Assembly (NCBI RefSeq): GCF_022347565.1
Contig: NZ_JAKRGH010000002.1
Location: 372,001-436,000 of the forward strand
Direction of reading: 5' to 3'
DNA from: Vibrio sp. Of7-15
GTDB taxonomy: Bacteria; Pseudomonadota; Gammaproteobacteria; Enterobacterales; Vibrionaceae
Length of the DNA stretch: 64,000 bases
Position numbers and translations under genes: made by a program. Shown piece after piece: positions 9,048 to 20,262 of this stretch; within the stretch, counting starts at the first letter, position 1; each line of letters starts with the position of its first letter. The notes below the pieces were generated by a model. It saw only the letters and a program-made list of their open reading frames with translations, was not told where the DNA came from and did not search any database.

Positions 9048-9932
9048 ATGAGAATTGATCTGCACAGCCATACTACCGCGTCAGATGGCCGTTTTTCACC
9101 ATTGCAGCTGATAGAGCGTGCTGTGGAATTTAACATTGATGTATTGGCTATTACGGATCATGATACGGTCGCAGGTTTATCCTTGGCCAGAGAAGCCATT
9201 GCCGAGTTAGATGCTCCAGTCCATCTTATTGATGGTATTGAAATCTCAACATTATGGAGCAATATGGACATTCATATTGTTGGTTTGAATGTTGATCCTG
9301 AGCACCCAGCATTATTAGAACTGATTGAGCAACAGGCAGTCAGAAGACAGGTTCGTGCAGAAAAAATTGCTGAGCGCTTAGAAAAAGCCAATTACCCGGG
9401 TGCCTTAGCGGGTGCAAAAGAAATTGCCGGTGATGCAACGCTAACCCGAGCTCATTTTGCAAAATGGTTAGTCGATCAAGGCCATGTAAAAAACATGCAG
9501 GCCGTGTTTAAGAAGTTTTTGACTCGTAATAATACGGGGTACGTACCGCCTGAGTGGTGTTCTATGGCAGAAGCGGTAGAGGTGATTCATCAAGCGGGCG
9601 GTCAAGCCGTTTTGGCTCACCCTGGCCGCTATAAGTTAACGGCAAAGTGGATAAAACGTTTATTGGCCGCGTTTGTTGAAGCCAAAGGGGATGCGATGGA
9701 AGTGGCCCAGCCTCAACAAGCACCTCAAGAAAGGCGCCAATTGGCAGATTATGCAATACAATACAAACTATTAGCCTCACAGGGCTCAGATTTTCATTAC
9801 CCCTCTCCTTGGTTAGAGCTTGGGCGTAACTTATGGTTACCCGCAGGTGTTGATGCCGTTTGGCAACATTGGGAATTACCAGAACCCAAAGAGGTGGTTG
9901 AAACCAACTTATCGTCGAAGGAGGACGAATGA
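9048..9932 (+). CDS. rnm: PHP-domain 5'-3' exoribonuclease Rnm (RNase AM; YciV/TrpH family)
   Basis: This 294-residue PHP-family phosphoesterase carries the metal-ligand motifs [47 protein letters not shown] and [10 protein letters not shown]. In E. coli the homologue (YciV, also called TrpH) removes nucleotides from 5' ends of RNA, maturing rRNA ends and degrading oligonucleotides such as pAp; the function here is assigned from family membership. In enterics and vibrios it lies just upstream of the trp operon in divergent orientation; here it is displaced by the two genes at 5308-8878. It overlaps yciO by four bases (ATGA), indicating co-translation. Confidence 0.93.
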   Translation: MRIDLHSHTTASDGRFSPLQLIERAVEFNIDVLAITDHDTVAGLSLAREAIAELDAPVHLIDGIEISTLWSNMDIHIVGLNVDPEHPALLELIEQQAVRRQVRAEKIAERLEKANYPGALAGAKEIAGDATLTRAHFAKWLVDQGHVKNMQAVFKKFLTRNNTGYVPPEWCSMAEAVEVIHQAGGQAVLAHPGRYKLTAKWIKRLLAAFVEAKGDAMEVAQPQQAPQERRQLADYAIQYKLLASQGSDFHYPSPWLELGRNLWLPAGVDAVWQHWELPEPKEVVETNLSSKEDE

Positions 9933-10549
9933 GTCAATTTTTCTATATACACCCTGAAAACCCTCAAGCTCGTTTAATTAGCCAGTCCGTAGCTATTATT
10001 CGTAACGGTGGCGTTGTGGTTTATCCGACGGATTCCGGTTATGCATTAGGCTGTCAGCTTGAGAATAAACAAGCGCTTGAGCGAATTTGCCGTATTCGTA
10101 AACTGGATGAAAAGCATAACTTCACACTGTTGTGCCGCGACTTGTCAGAGCTTTCGTTATACGCTCGTGTTGAAAATAGTGCGTTCCGTTTATTAAAAAA
10201 TCATACCCCAGGCGCTTATACCTTTATTTTTAAAGGGACAAAAGAAGTGCCTCGTCGACTCATGAATCCAAAGCGTAAAACCATTGGTATTCGAGTGCCT
10301 GATAATAAAATTGCCCTTGAACTGTTAGAAGCGCTTGGTGAACCACTCATGTCGACGACGTTGATCTTACCAAAAAGTGACGTAGCAGAATCCGACCCTG
10401 AGCAAATCCGTGATCAGTTAGAGCACAGTGTTGACCTAATTTTAAACGGTGGTTACTTAGGTGAGCAGCCAACCACAGTGATTGATTTTAGTGAAGGTGA
10501 AGCGGTGGTAGCGCGTGTTGGTGCTGGAGACCCAGAACCTTTTGAATAA
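9929..10549 (+). CDS. yciO: YciO, Sua5/YrdC-family RNA-binding protein
   Basis: The 206-residue protein belongs to the Sua5/YciO/YrdC family. The family core is seen in [18 protein letters not shown], the [15 protein letters not shown] segment that binds triphosphate and [14 protein letters not shown] and [10 protein letters not shown]. YrdC/TsaC makes threonylcarbamoyl-AMP for tRNA modification; YciO is a paralogue whose cellular role is less certain. The start overlaps rnm by four bases and has a GGAGG site. The rnm-yciO-rluB order is conserved in vibrios. The alternative, TsaC, is disfavoured by the YciO-specific [10 protein letters not shown] region and the neighbours. Confidence 0.92.
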   Translation: MSQFFYIHPENPQARLISQSVAIIRNGGVVVYPTDSGYALGCQLENKQALERICRIRKLDEKHNFTLLCRDLSELSLYARVENSAFRLLKNHTPGAYTFIFKGTKEVPRRLMNPKRKTIGIRVPDNKIALELLEALGEPLMSTTLILPKSDVAESDPEQIRDQLEHSVDLILNGGYLGEQPTTVIDFSEGEAVVARVGAGDPEPFE

Positions 10550-10719
10550 AACCATCAGGTTCTTGTATTCGTTATTTAACATTAACTACCAATTTCTATC
10601 GTAATTTGCGATAATGTTCGGCTGCCTCGGTGTTTACATTTCGGACAAATATCGAGATGCAGCACCGTTGGGTTTTATGCAGATTAATCGACGCCTGTGA
10701 AGGCGACAAAGGTAAATAA

Positions 10720-11742
10720 ATGAGCGAAAAGTTACAGAAGGTATTAGCACGAGCAGGTCACGGCTCTCGTCGTGAACTCGAATCTATGATTCAAAGTGGC
10801 CGTGTTAGTGTGGGTGGTCAGGTTGCTAAGTTAGGTGATCGCCTTGAAGACCTGAATGCAATTATACGTATTGATGGTCATACTGTTTCTATCAAAACTT
10901 CAGAAGAGGTTGTGTGCCGTGTTTTAGCGTACAACAAGCCTGAAGGTGAACTTTGTACTCGCCATGATCCTGAAGGGCGTCGTACTGTATTTGACCGTTT
11001 ACCTAAAATCCGTGGCTCGCGCTGGGTATCAGTAGGTCGATTGGATGCTAATACTGGTGGTTTGTTGCTGTTTACGACAGATGGCGAGTTAGCAAATCGA
11101 CTAATGCACCCAAGCCGCATGGTTCAACGTGAATATATGGTGCGTGTTTTTGGTGACGTAAACGAAGAAATGGTTCGTAACCTTGTAAAAGGTGTGAAGC
11201 TAGAAGATGGCATGGCACGTTTTGAAGATGTTGTTTATGCTGGTGGTGAAGGCATGAACCATACGTTCTACGTGGTGATTAATGAAGGCCGTAACCGTGA
11301 AGTTCGTCGTTTATGGGATTCTCAAGGTGTTACTGTTAGCCGCCTGAAACGTGTTCGCTATGGTGAAATCTACTTAGAAAAAGCTTTGCCTCGCGGTGGG
11401 TGGATGGAACTTGAACTAAAAGAAGTAAACTATCTTCGTGAGCTTGTTGAGTTATCACCAGAAAAAGAATCTATGTTAGCGGTGGATGGTGAGTCGAAAA
11501 AGCGTGCTAAAAAATCACGTACACAAAAAATCCGTCGTGCTGTTAAGCGTCATGAAGGTCGTGAAGAAAATAAAGGTCGTGGTAACCGTTCTCGCCGCAG
11601 CACTCGTAATGCGGGTCAGGAAGAGTCGGGTAAAAAGCCAACGTCTAGTCGTCGCCAAAATACGAAGAGTGGTGGAAAAGCTACGGGTAATAAAGGCCCA
11701 CAAGGTAGAAAACCACAAGCGAACAAAGGTCGTCAGCGTTAA
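10720..11742 (+). CDS. rluB: 23S rRNA pseudouridine(2605) synthase RluB
   Basis: RluB isomerises a uridine in helix 93 of 23S rRNA. Residues 1-60 are an S4 RNA-binding domain ([19 protein letters not shown]). The catalytic domain contains the RluB/E/F-type motif [15 protein letters not shown] with the essential Asp, plus [15 protein letters not shown] and [17 protein letters not shown]. From about residue 250 to the end (residue 340) the protein is a low-complexity tail rich in Lys, Arg, Gly, Ser and Gln, so it is longer than E. coli RluB (about 290). Such tails are common in this family and probably contact RNA. It is monocistronic, with its own upstream region and a downstream terminator. 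Confidence 0.94.
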   Translation: MSEKLQKVLARAGHGSRRELESMIQSGRVSVGGQVAKLGDRLEDLNAIIRIDGHTVSIKTSEEVVCRVLAYNKPEGELCTRHDPEGRRTVFDRLPKIRGSRWVSVGRLDANTGGLLLFTTDGELANRLMHPSRMVQREYMVRVFGDVNEEMVRNLVKGVKLEDGMARFEDVVYAGGEGMNHTFYVVINEGRNREVRRLWDSQGVTVSRLKRVRYGEIYLEKALPRGGWMELELKEVNYLRELVELSPEKESMLAVDGESKKRAKKSRTQKIRRAVKRHEGREENKGRGNRSRRSTRNAGQEESGKKPTSSRRQNTKSGGKATGNKGPQGRKPQANKGRQR

Positions 11743-11776
11743 TTGATGCTTTTGTATCCTTGATAGCTAGTTGAAT

Positions 11777-11806
11777 GAAAAGAGCGCCTAATGAGCGCTC
11801 TTTTTT
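11777..11806. terminator. Bidirectional terminator between rluB and yciK
   Basis: AGAGCGC and GCGCTCT form a seven-pair stem with a seven-base loop. It is flanked by AAAA on the left and TTTTT on the right, so it can end both the plus-strand rluB transcript and the minus-strand yciK transcript. Confidence 0.88.
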
Positions 11807-11822
11807 GCTTTAAGATGCTATT

Positions 11823-12566
11823 TTATTTCTTTGGTTGTGCGTCAATGCACTGCCCATTAACCTCAATGCCTTCTGGAGCCATTAAGTAAACGTAAAGTGG
11901 CATAATATCTTCTGGAGTTTTCAGTAAATTTGCATCTTCCGCTGGGAACGCTTGAGCTCGCATACGAGTGCGTGTGCCGCCTGGATTGATGGCATTTGTC
12001 TTCACGTTGGTGTTACTTAGCTCATCGGCTAATACTTGCATCATACCTTCAGTAGCGAACTTAGAAATGGCATAAGCGCCCCAGAAAGCGCGCCCTTGGT
12101 GACCGACGGTTGATGTGGTAAATACAATACGGCCATCTTCAGACTTTTGCAGCACAGAATAAAGTGCTTGGGTCATTAAAAATTGTGCCTTTACATTTAC
12201 TTGCATGATCTCATCAAACATGTCTTCTTCAAATTGATCGAATGGGCTGATCATGCCAAGTAAACCTGCGTTATGCAGTAAGCCATCGAGTTTGCCAAAC
12301 TGTCCTTCAATGGTTTCCGCCATATCAATGTAGTTTTGCTTGGTAGCCCCTTTCAGATCCAACGGGATAATCGCAGGTTGAGGGTAGCCAGCAGCTTCAA
12401 TTTCATCGTAAACAGCTTCTAATTTCGCCACTGTACGCCCTAGTAAAATAACCGTTGCGCCGTGCTTTGCGTAGTTAATCGCCGCTTGTCTTCCGATGCC
12501 ATCTCCTGCACCTGTTACTAGAATAACTCTGTCTTTAAGTGTGTCAGGGGCGACTTGATAGTTCAC
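11823..12566 (-). CDS. yciK: YciK, short-chain dehydrogenase/reductase
   Basis: This SDR oxidoreductase of 247 residues has the nucleotide-binding VTGAGDGIGRQAA, the structural LHNAGLLG, and the catalytic Ser with Tyr-xxx-Lys in TSTVGHQGRAFWGAYAISK. The substrate of the YciK family is unknown. I place the start at GTG 12566, giving MNYQVAPDTL, because an AAGGA box lies eight bases before it and the N-terminus then matches E. coli YciK in length; the longer ATG at 12584 has no ribosome-binding site. It diverges from sohB, the same arrangement as in related genomes. Confidence 0.9.
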   Translation of the reverse strand: MNYQVAPDTLKDRVILVTGAGDGIGRQAAINYAKHGATVILLGRTVAKLEAVYDEIEAAGYPQPAIIPLDLKGATKQNYIDMAETIEGQFGKLDGLLHNAGLLGMISPFDQFEEDMFDEIMQVNVKAQFLMTQALYSVLQKSEDGRIVFTTSTVGHQGRAFWGAYAISKFATEGMMQVLADELSNTNVKTNAINPGGTRTRMRAQAFPAEDANLLKTPEDIMPLYVYLMAPEGIEVNGQCIDAQPKK

Positions 12567-12669
12567 GTTGTATTTCCTTATCAATTTTTATGTTTGATAT
12601 TAATTGAATTAGCACCTTAGGTGACAAGTTAGGTACAATACACTAATTCGTCAAATAGAGGATATGACA

Positions 12670-13731
12670 TTGGAATTTTTGTTTGATTACGGTCTCTTTT
12701 TAGCCAAAGTTGCTACTGTGGTTGTGGCCATTGTGGGTATTTTAGTCTTAGTAAAAGCGTTAAATGGAAAGCATGGAGCTGCAAAAGGTGAATTAGAAAT
12801 TACTGATCTTACAGAGCAGTATAAAGACACCGTTAGTCAGTTAGAAACTCATTTGTATGATGATGCATTATTAAAAGCTCGTCATAAAGCAGAAAAGAAA
12901 GACGAAAAAGAAAAAGAAAAAGCACGTCAAAATGAAGTGAAAAAAGCGGCTAAGTCGGGTGACTTAAAAGTTGAGCGTGAACCTCGTTTATTTGTGCTGG
13001 ATTTCAAAGGCAGCATTGATGCTAAAGAAGTGGCTTCCCTGCGTGAGGAAGTGAGCTCAATCTTAGCCATCGCTATTGAAGGTGATGAAGTTATGGTTCG
13101 TTTAGAAAGTGGCGGTGGCATGGTCCACGGCTATGGCCTTGCTTCATCTCAGCTTGCTCGCCTTAAAGATGCTGGCATTAAGTTAACCGTTTCAGTCGAT
13201 AAAGTGGCTGCAAGTGGTGGTTACATGATGGCATGTATTGGTGATTCTATTTTGGCTGCACCTTTTGCTATTGTTGGCTCAATTGGTGTTGTTGCTCAGT
13301 TACCAAACTTCAATAAAGTACTTAAAAAACATGATATTGAGTTTGAACAGTTAACCGCTGGTGAATATAAGCGAACATTGACTATGTTCGGTGAAAATAG
13401 TGATAAAGCACGCGAGAAATTCCAAGAAGAGCTAGAAGAAACTCACGTGTTATTTAAAGACTTTATTCATGAATACCGCCCTGATTTAGAGTTGGAAAAA
13501 GTGGCGACTGGCGAACATTGGTTTGGTAAGCAAGCTCTGAAACTTGGGCTTATTGATACGATCTCAACCAGTGATGATTACCTAACGTCTGCATGTAAAG
13601 ATCGTGAAGTGCTGTTAGTTCGTTACGTACAAAAGAAAAAGCTAGCTGAAAAATTGGCCGGTGTTGCTGGTGAAACTGCCGACAATGTACTGTTAAAGTG
13701 GATTAGTCGTGGACAACGCCCGATCGTATAA
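12670..13731 (+). CDS. sohB: SohB, inner-membrane S49-family peptidase
   Basis: SohB is a signal-peptide-peptidase-like serine protease. An N-terminal membrane segment (about residues 10-30) is followed by a charged Lys/Glu-rich stretch (about residues 75-105) and the S49 domain. Catalytic features are the Ser in DKVAASGGYMMAC and the Lys in LTAGEYKRTLTMFGE, with the SIGVVAQLPNF strand between. I favour TTG at 12670 as the start, since GAGG lies eight bases upstream and the product MEFLFDYGLFLAK matches the family N-terminus; an ATG at 12664 is in frame but only two bases from that box. Physiological substrates are not established; in E. coli the gene was found as a multicopy suppressor of a htrA mutant. 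Confidence 0.92.
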   Translation: MEFLFDYGLFLAKVATVVVAIVGILVLVKALNGKHGAAKGELEITDLTEQYKDTVSQLETHLYDDALLKARHKAEKKDEKEKEKARQNEVKKAAKSGDLKVEREPRLFVLDFKGSIDAKEVASLREEVSSILAIAIEGDEVMVRLESGGGMVHGYGLASSQLARLKDAGIKLTVSVDKVAASGGYMMACIGDSILAAPFAIVGSIGVVAQLPNFNKVLKKHDIEFEQLTAGEYKRTLTMFGENSDKAREKFQEELEETHVLFKDFIHEYRPDLELEKVATGEHWFGKQALKLGLIDTISTSDDYLTSACKDREVLLVRYVQKKKLAEKLAGVAGETADNVLLKWISRGQRPIV

Positions 13732-13748
13732 AGTACAGTGAAAAGACA

Positions 13749-13777
13749 AAAACCCACGTACTGACGTGGGTTTTTTT
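13749..13777 (+). terminator. Terminator after sohB
   Basis: AAACCCACGT and ACGTGGGTTT form a ten-pair stem with a four-base loop, followed by seven T. The A-rich left flank means it may also serve yciN on the opposite strand. Confidence 0.92.
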
Positions 13778-13794
13778 ATGGTAACTAAAAGCGT

Positions 13795-14040
13795 TTATTT
13801 CACCGTAAATTCTTTAGATAAATGGTGAGCAAGGTATTTGAACATGTTAAAAACGGCGGTGGTTTTTTCTGTAGGCAAACCTTGGTCCGTTAAGAAATAT
13901 TCTCCTTTAAATACCAACACATCGTCTTTTTCTTCTACACTAGTGGCACGCATACCATCTAGGTAGTTTTCATGTTCTTGGATTAATTGGTTCGCAATTA
14001 GTAGTAGATCTACTTCTGAAATAGGTTGCTTCTGACTCAT
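13795..14040 (-). CDS. yciN: YciN family protein (DUF2498)
   Basis: The 81-residue protein matches E. coli YciN along its length, most clearly in VLVFKGEYFLTDQGLPTEK and AVFNMFKYLAHHLSKE. The function is unknown; the family is small, soluble and restricted to gammaproteobacteria. The frame is open a further 20 codons upstream but the ATG at 14040 (MSQKQPISEVD) gives the family length. The position between sohB and topA is conserved from E. coli to Vibrio, which supports the call. Confidence 0.9.
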   Translation of the reverse strand: MSQKQPISEVDLLLIANQLIQEHENYLDGMRATSVEEKDDVLVFKGEYFLTDQGLPTEKTTAVFNMFKYLAHHLSKEFTVK

Positions 14041-14476
14041 AAGATTACATGACAAAATGAACGAAGTACTTAGTGTAAACAGCTCATATAAAAAGCACAA
14101 ACTTGATGTGGATAAATAGTAACCAGCGAGTTGTTCGGTGGTACAAAGAATGAAAAATTCTGTGACTCATCACAAAAAAAACAGTTAATAAATGGTCACA
14201 GGAAGGGGATAGGTGATAAAGGTAGCGCCTTTGATAGCGTTGGCTTATTTGAAAGCTATCGTAATAAGTACAATTTAATTCATTGAGTGGGATTGACAGG
14301 CAACACTTGTTTAACAACTGAGGAAGAGTCGAGCAATTAACCCTTTTTTAGTAAAAACAGGTTGACCTTATGAAAGAGTCGCTCAATAGTGTAAATAAAC
14401 GTTGCCGTGCCAAATAGTTTTACGAGCAACAGATCAATTGGCATTTTTGCGAGCACGAGGACGTAATCGAGTCATT
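14041..14476. promoter_or_regulatory. yciN-topA divergent intergenic region with a candidate topA promoter
   Basis: These 436 bases separate yciN and topA. TTGACC at 14362-14367, 17 bases and AATAGT at 14385-14390 form a plausible sigma70 promoter about 85 bases ahead of the topA ATG. Supercoiling control of topA is known in E. coli, but nothing here proves it. A 77-codon minus-strand frame (14084-14317) has no coding character. I see no RNA gene. Confidence 0.4.
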
Positions 14477-17119
14477 ATGGGTAAATCTCTAGTTATTGTG
14501 GAGTCACCTGCCAAAGCGAAAACGATAAATAAATACTTAGGCAAGGACTTCGTTGTGAAATCGAGTGTAGGTCACGTTCGTGATTTACCAACTGGATCGA
14601 GCAGCAATGGTAAAAAAGCACCAGCAGTATCAACTAAAGGGCTGAGTGCTGAAGAAAAAGCACGTATTAAAAAAGAAAAAGATCGTAAATCTCTAATTAA
14701 TAAAATGGGTGTGGATCCATACAATAGTTGGGATGCGAACTATCAAATTCTGCCAGGTAAAGAAAAAGTTGTCGCTGAGCTGCAAAAACTAGCTGAAGAT
14801 GCCGATTATGTTTATCTCGCAACCGATTTGGACCGCGAAGGGGAAGCTATTGCATGGCACCTGCGGGAAATTATTGGTGGTGATGAAGATCGTTATAAGC
14901 GTGTTGTATTTAACGAAATTACGAAAAATGCAATTCAGCAAGCCTTTGAAACTCCAGGAGAGCTTAACCTAGATGGTGTAAATGCGCAGCAGGCACGACG
15001 CTTCTTAGACCGTGTTGTTGGCTTTATGGTTTCTCCATTATTGTGGAAAAAGGTTGCTCGTGGGTTGTCGGCTGGCCGAGTTCAATCGGTTGCTGTGAAA
15101 GTTTTGGTTGAACGTGAACGTCAAATTAATGCGTTTATTCCTGAAGAGTTTTGGGATGTACACGCTGACACATTAACTAATGCGAAAGAAAACTTCCGTC
15201 TACAAGTTGCTCAGAAAAATGGTGAAGCATTTAAGCCGCTTAACCAAGCTGAAACGGAAGCCGCAACTTCTATTTTAGAAAAAGCAGAATACGAAGTATG
15301 CAAGCGTGAAGATCGCCCAACCCAAAGTAAACCATCGGCCCCATACATTACCTCGACACTTCAGCAAGCGGCGAGTACTCGATTAGGGTATGGCGTAAAA
15401 CGCACCATGGGCTTAGCTCAGCGTTTGTATGAAGCGGGTTATATCACTTATATGCGTACTGACTCTACGAATTTAAGTGCCGAAGCGGTTGATGCGGCTC
15501 GTAGCTTTATTGGCAGTGAATATGGTGATAACTATTTACCTACAGCGCCAATTAAATATGGCAGTAAAGGCAATGCTCAAGAAGCGCATGAAGCCATTCG
15601 CCCATCGGATGTAACGGTTCAAACCGAAGATCTAAAAGGCATGGAACCAGATGCCCAGAAGTTATACAACTTGATCTGGAGCCAGTTTGTTGCATGTCAA
15701 ATGGTGCCGGCAAAATACGACTCCACAACAGTGAGTGTGAAAGCTGATGAATTTACCTTAAAAGCAAAAGGCCGAATCTTACGCTTTGATGGTTGGACCA
15801 AAGTTCAGCGTCCTCTTGGCAAAAATGAGGATCAAATCCTTCCTGCTATCCAAGTGGGGGATAAACTGTCATTAGAGAAGCTAGACCCTAAGCAACACTT
15901 CACTAAGCCCCCAGCGCGCTTTACAGAAGCTGCATTGGTAAAAGAATTAGAGAAGAAAGGCATTGGTCGCCCGTCAACTTATGCTTCTATTATCTCTACG
16001 ATCCAAGATCGTGGTTATGTTCGTGTTGAGCAGCGTCGTTTCTATGCAGAAAAAATGGGTGAGATCGTAACGGATCGCTTAGATCAGAGTTTTGCTGATT
16101 TAATGGACTACGACTTCACGGCTCGCATGGAAGAAAACCTCGATCTTATTGCCGAAGGTGACGCTAATTGGAAAGATGTGTTAGATAAATTCTTCACAGA
16201 TTTCACTGGTGAATTGGCAACCGCTGAGTTGGATGAATCTGAAGGTGGTATGTTGCCAAACAGCATCGTCGAGACTGATATTAAGTGTCCGACGTGTGAA
16301 CGTAACATGGGAATTCGTACCGCTTCTACAGGTGTTTTCCTTGGTTGTTCAGGTTACGCATTACCGCCAAAAGAACGTTGTAAAACAACCATCAATCTTG
16401 GTGACGAAGAAGGTATTATCAATGTACTTGAAGAAGACGTTGAAACTGCCGCTTTACGAGCTAAAAAGCGTTGTCCAAAATGTGAAACCGCGATGGACGC
16501 TTACCTGATTGATCAGGAGCGTAAGTTACATGTGTGTGGTAACAACCCAAATTGTGACGGTTATGTGGTCGAGCATGGTCAATTCCAGTTGAAAGGGTAT
16601 GACGGTCCAGTAGTTGAGTGTGATAAGTGTGGCTCGGATATGGTGCTAAAAAATGGCCGTTTCGGTAAGTACATGGATTGCACCTCTGAGACTTGCAAAA
16701 ACACACGTAAGATTCTGAAGAATGGTGAAGTTGCGCCACCGAAGGAAGATCCAGTGCATTTGCCAGAGCTGCCTTGTGAAAATTCAGACGCTTACTTCGT
16801 GTTGCGTGATGGGGCTTCTGGTCTATTTATGGCTGCGAGTACTTTCCCTAAATCTCGTGAAACACGAGCACCGTTAGTGGAAGAATTGGTTCGATTCTCC
16901 GATCGTATTTCAGATAAGTTTAAGTATCTGACAACCGCACCAACGGAAGACCCGGATGGTCGCAAAACGGTAGTACGTTTTAGCCGTAAATCAAAAGAGA
17001 ACTATGTCCGTACTGAGAACGATGGCAAACCATCGGGCTGGACAGCTCTGTATGTAGACGGTAAATGGGAAGTGACTGACAAACGTAAAAAGCCAAAGGC
17101 TGAAAAAACGGAAAAATAG
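14477..17119 (+). CDS. topA: DNA topoisomerase I
   Basis: Type IA topoisomerase of 880 residues that relaxes negative supercoils. The Toprim domain has [15 protein letters not shown] and the metal-binding [13 protein letters not shown]. The catalytic Tyr is Tyr325 in [14 protein letters not shown]. The C-terminal part contains three tetracysteine zinc ribbons: CPTCERNMG...C...[10 protein letters not shown]...CGNNPNC and CDKCGSDMV...C..ETC, followed by two more ribbon-like domains without cysteines. The open frame reaches back to 14402 but the family N-terminus [11 protein letters not shown] begins at 14477. The position between yciN and cysB is conserved. Confidence 0.97.
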   Translation: MGKSLVIVESPAKAKTINKYLGKDFVVKSSVGHVRDLPTGSSSNGKKAPAVSTKGLSAEEKARIKKEKDRKSLINKMGVDPYNSWDANYQILPGKEKVVAELQKLAEDADYVYLATDLDREGEAIAWHLREIIGGDEDRYKRVVFNEITKNAIQQAFETPGELNLDGVNAQQARRFLDRVVGFMVSPLLWKKVARGLSAGRVQSVAVKVLVERERQINAFIPEEFWDVHADTLTNAKENFRLQVAQKNGEAFKPLNQAETEAATSILEKAEYEVCKREDRPTQSKPSAPYITSTLQQAASTRLGYGVKRTMGLAQRLYEAGYITYMRTDSTNLSAEAVDAARSFIGSEYGDNYLPTAPIKYGSKGNAQEAHEAIRPSDVTVQTEDLKGMEPDAQKLYNLIWSQFVACQMVPAKYDSTTVSVKADEFTLKAKGRILRFDGWTKVQRPLGKNEDQILPAIQVGDKLSLEKLDPKQHFTKPPARFTEAALVKELEKKGIGRPSTYASIISTIQDRGYVRVEQRRFYAEKMGEIVTDRLDQSFADLMDYDFTARMEENLDLIAEGDANWKDVLDKFFTDFTGELATAELDESEGGMLPNSIVETDIKCPTCERNMGIRTASTGVFLGCSGYALPPKERCKTTINLGDEEGIINVLEEDVETAALRAKKRCPKCETAMDAYLIDQERKLHVCGNNPNCDGYVVEHGQFQLKGYDGPVVECDKCGSDMVLKNGRFGKYMDCTSETCKNTRKILKNGEVAPPKEDPVHLPELPCENSDAYFVLRDGASGLFMAASTFPKSRETRAPLVEELVRFSDRISDKFKYLTTAPTEDPDGRKTVVRFSRKSKENYVRTENDGKPSGWTALYVDGKWEVTDKRKKPKAEKTEK

Positions 17120-17138
17120 CAGTTTCTGTTGATTAAAT

Positions 17139-17169
17139 AAAAGGGCGACCAGAAATGGTTGCCCTTTTT
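17139..17169 (+). terminator. Terminator after topA
   Basis: AAAGGGC-G-ACC and GGT-T-GCCCTTT form a near-perfect 11-position stem with a short loop, followed by a T run. It starts about 20 bases after the topA stop and could also end miaE transcripts on the other strand. Confidence 0.85.
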
Positions 17170-17206
17170 CGTACCTATGAGTGCAAAGATAGTGAATATG
17201 AGAGAA

Positions 17207-17986
17207 CTAAGCGGCCGCAGGAATACCGCTATGGAATCGAAATTCTTTTTCTTCACGTAGAATCAGTTCTGCTTCATAACGTCCGATTTCCTGCACTCGC
17301 TCCGAGATATCCTCACCTGCAATGTCGGTTGCTAACTGCAAATAATCCATGTAGTGGCGAGCTTCAGAACGAAGCAGTGACACATAGAATTTGTGCAGCT
17401 CTTCGTCTAAGAAAGGGGCTAATTTAGCAAAGCGTTCACAGGAGCGAGCTTCAATGTACGCTCCCATAATTAGTTTATCGATAAGCGCTGCTGGCTCGTA
17501 AGTTCTTACGTGCTTCATTAAGCCTTTTGCATAGGTGCCTGCTGTGAGGTTTTGGTATGGAATATCACGGTTGTCCATGATTTCTAGGACTTGTTCGAAG
17601 TGATGGAACTCTTCTTTGATTAATCGGACCATTTTATCGATAAGATCTTGGCCACAAGGAAAACCTTCTTTTAAGGTTAATTCGCTAGACTGCATGTGTT
17701 TCTTTTCAGGAAATACAATATCGCGTTGCTTTCGATACACAAAGTCTTCGTACGGTTTAGCCCAAGATAAGATCTTTTCGCCACTTTCTTTATCAACCGC
17801 GTACTTTCGCACTAGCCACATCGCGGTTTGACTGGCTTTCAATTCACAGTTGCAGTGATCAACCAAAAGGGCTGTGAGGTTTTCAGGTTTTTTGGCTTCT
17901 TCTATCCAAGCATCTGGGGTTGCGCATTGTAAGAATGCATTCACTGGCTCAAGTAGAGCGTGGATTGTGTCGTTATCTGTTCTCAT
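17207..17986 (-). CDS. miaE: tRNA-(ms2io6A37) hydroxylase MiaE
   Basis: MiaE is a nonhaem diiron monooxygenase that hydroxylates the isopentenyl group of ms2i6A at position 37 of tRNAs. The 259-residue ferritin-like four-helix protein shows the paired Glu and ExxH iron ligands in KEEFHHFEQVLEIM, YIEARSCERFAKLAP and LRSEARHYMDYLQLA. The frame is open to 18028 but the ATG at 17986 (MRTDNDTIHALLEP) gives the normal family length. MiaE needs oxygen and the products of MiaA and MiaB, which are outside this window. It ends beside the topA terminator, tail to tail with topA. Confidence 0.94.
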   Translation of the reverse strand: MRTDNDTIHALLEPVNAFLQCATPDAWIEEAKKPENLTALLVDHCNCELKASQTAMWLVRKYAVDKESGEKILSWAKPYEDFVYRKQRDIVFPEKKHMQSSELTLKEGFPCGQDLIDKMVRLIKEEFHHFEQVLEIMDNRDIPYQNLTAGTYAKGLMKHVRTYEPAALIDKLIMGAYIEARSCERFAKLAPFLDEELHKFYVSLLRSEARHYMDYLQLATDIAGEDISERVQEIGRYEAELILREEKEFRFHSGIPAAA

Positions 17987-18014
17987 AAACCTAGTACGAA
18001 TAAATAGAGTGTAG

Positions 18015-18039
18015 AAAAAAGGCCGCAATCGCGACCTTT
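18015..18039 (-). terminator. Terminator of the coiled-coil membrane protein gene
   Basis: On the minus strand AAAGGTCGC, a GATT loop and GCGGCCTTT form a nine-pair stem (one G-U), followed by T6. It lies 25 bases after the stop at 18064 and upstream of miaE, so miaE is likely transcribed from its own start or by read-through. Confidence 0.82.
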
Positions 18040-18063
18040 AATGGAATGATGATAAGTAATATT

Positions 18064-18828
18064 CTACCATTTTTTCTTTGGTTGGAAGAGTACATCAATG
18101 TCATCATCTTTATGTTTGTCTTGATGTTGTTTACGCTCTTCGTCATGTTGTTGTTTTTTCTTATTATCTATCTCATCAAGCATAGATTGAAGACGAGCAC
18201 GTGCTTTATTTGAGTAACCGTCATTTTTGGTTGAAAGAGCATCAATCCCTTTTTTCAACAACTGTTTTGCGGTACCCACTTGGCCACGAGTGATTGCATC
18301 GTTAGCGCGTTTTACGACGTTTTCGATATTGATTCGAACCTGAATGGATTCTAAGCGAGCATTTTCAGCCACAAAAACCTGTGTATTCACTCGGCCTTTT
18401 TTATGCTCAGAGCGTAATGTGTCGCGCAGGCGTTTAACCAGCTTTAACATCATGATCGCTTGTTTATCATTACTTGGTACTTTCAAGTTGGTGCTTTCAC
18501 CACCAGCGTAATTTTCTTTTAGCTGACGGAGTTGCTCTTCCATGTTCGCAATACGCTGCGCAAGAGTGCGGTTCGTTGGGTCGATGTCGTACATTGCTTG
18601 TAGGGCATCGAGTACACGTTGGTTTAAGCAAACGAGTAATTCTTTACTGTAAGGCAGGTGGTGCGCATTACCCATTAACTCTTCTGTTGTTTCGATTACG
18701 GCAATATGCTTCGCTGCTTCTTGTTTTTTTGCAGATTCAATACGAGAACGATATTGAATAATCACGTTATAGCCAATAATAAGAGCGAGTAAAAGGGCGA
18801 ACAACCCGACAATCAAAGCAATATTCAT
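18064..18828 (-). CDS. Conserved hypothetical single-pass membrane protein with coiled coil
   Basis: I do not recognise a named family. The 254-residue protein begins with one strong transmembrane helix (about residues 4-24, IALIVGLFALLLALIIGYNV), so the rest is probably cytoplasmic. Most of the remainder looks helical, with heptad-like stretches at MEEQLRQLKENY and in residues 120-200. The C-terminus (about 215-254) is very hydrophilic, rich in Lys, Gln, His and Asp, and ends FQPKKKW. No catalytic motif is visible. It lies upstream of miaE and divergent from cysB. The topology suggests a structural or scaffolding role, but that is inference. Confidence 0.75.
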   Translation of the reverse strand: MNIALIVGLFALLLALIIGYNVIIQYRSRIESAKKQEAAKHIAVIETTEELMGNAHHLPYSKELLVCLNQRVLDALQAMYDIDPTNRTLAQRIANMEEQLRQLKENYAGGESTNLKVPSNDKQAIMMLKLVKRLRDTLRSEHKKGRVNTQVFVAENARLESIQVRINIENVVKRANDAITRGQVGTAKQLLKKGIDALSTKNDGYSNKARARLQSMLDEIDNKKKQQHDEERKQHQDKHKDDDIDVLFQPKKKW

Positions 18829-20200
<1,372 letters not shown>

Positions 20201-20220
20201 TCACAACACTGGATTTTTTG

Positions 20221-20262
20221 AGTAAGCCTCATACAATACACACTCATTCTTTGAGGCTTACT
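20221..20262 (+). promoter_or_regulatory. Perfect 11-bp inverted repeat that covers the ribosome-binding site of the methyltransferase gene
   Basis: AGTAAGCCTCA (20221-20231) and TGAGGCTTACT (20252-20262) are exact reverse complements with a 20-base loop, and the second arm ends at the base before the ATG at 20263. The second arm contains the GAGG Shine-Dalgarno sequence. In mRNA the hairpin would hide the ribosome-binding site; in DNA the arms could be a dyad for a regulator. No T run follows on either strand, so it is not a normal terminator. Confidence 0.6.

Noticed and set aside
14084-14317. 77-codon minus-strand frame between yciN and topA
   Set aside because: No ribosome-binding site, atypical composition, and it lies where the topA promoter region is expected.
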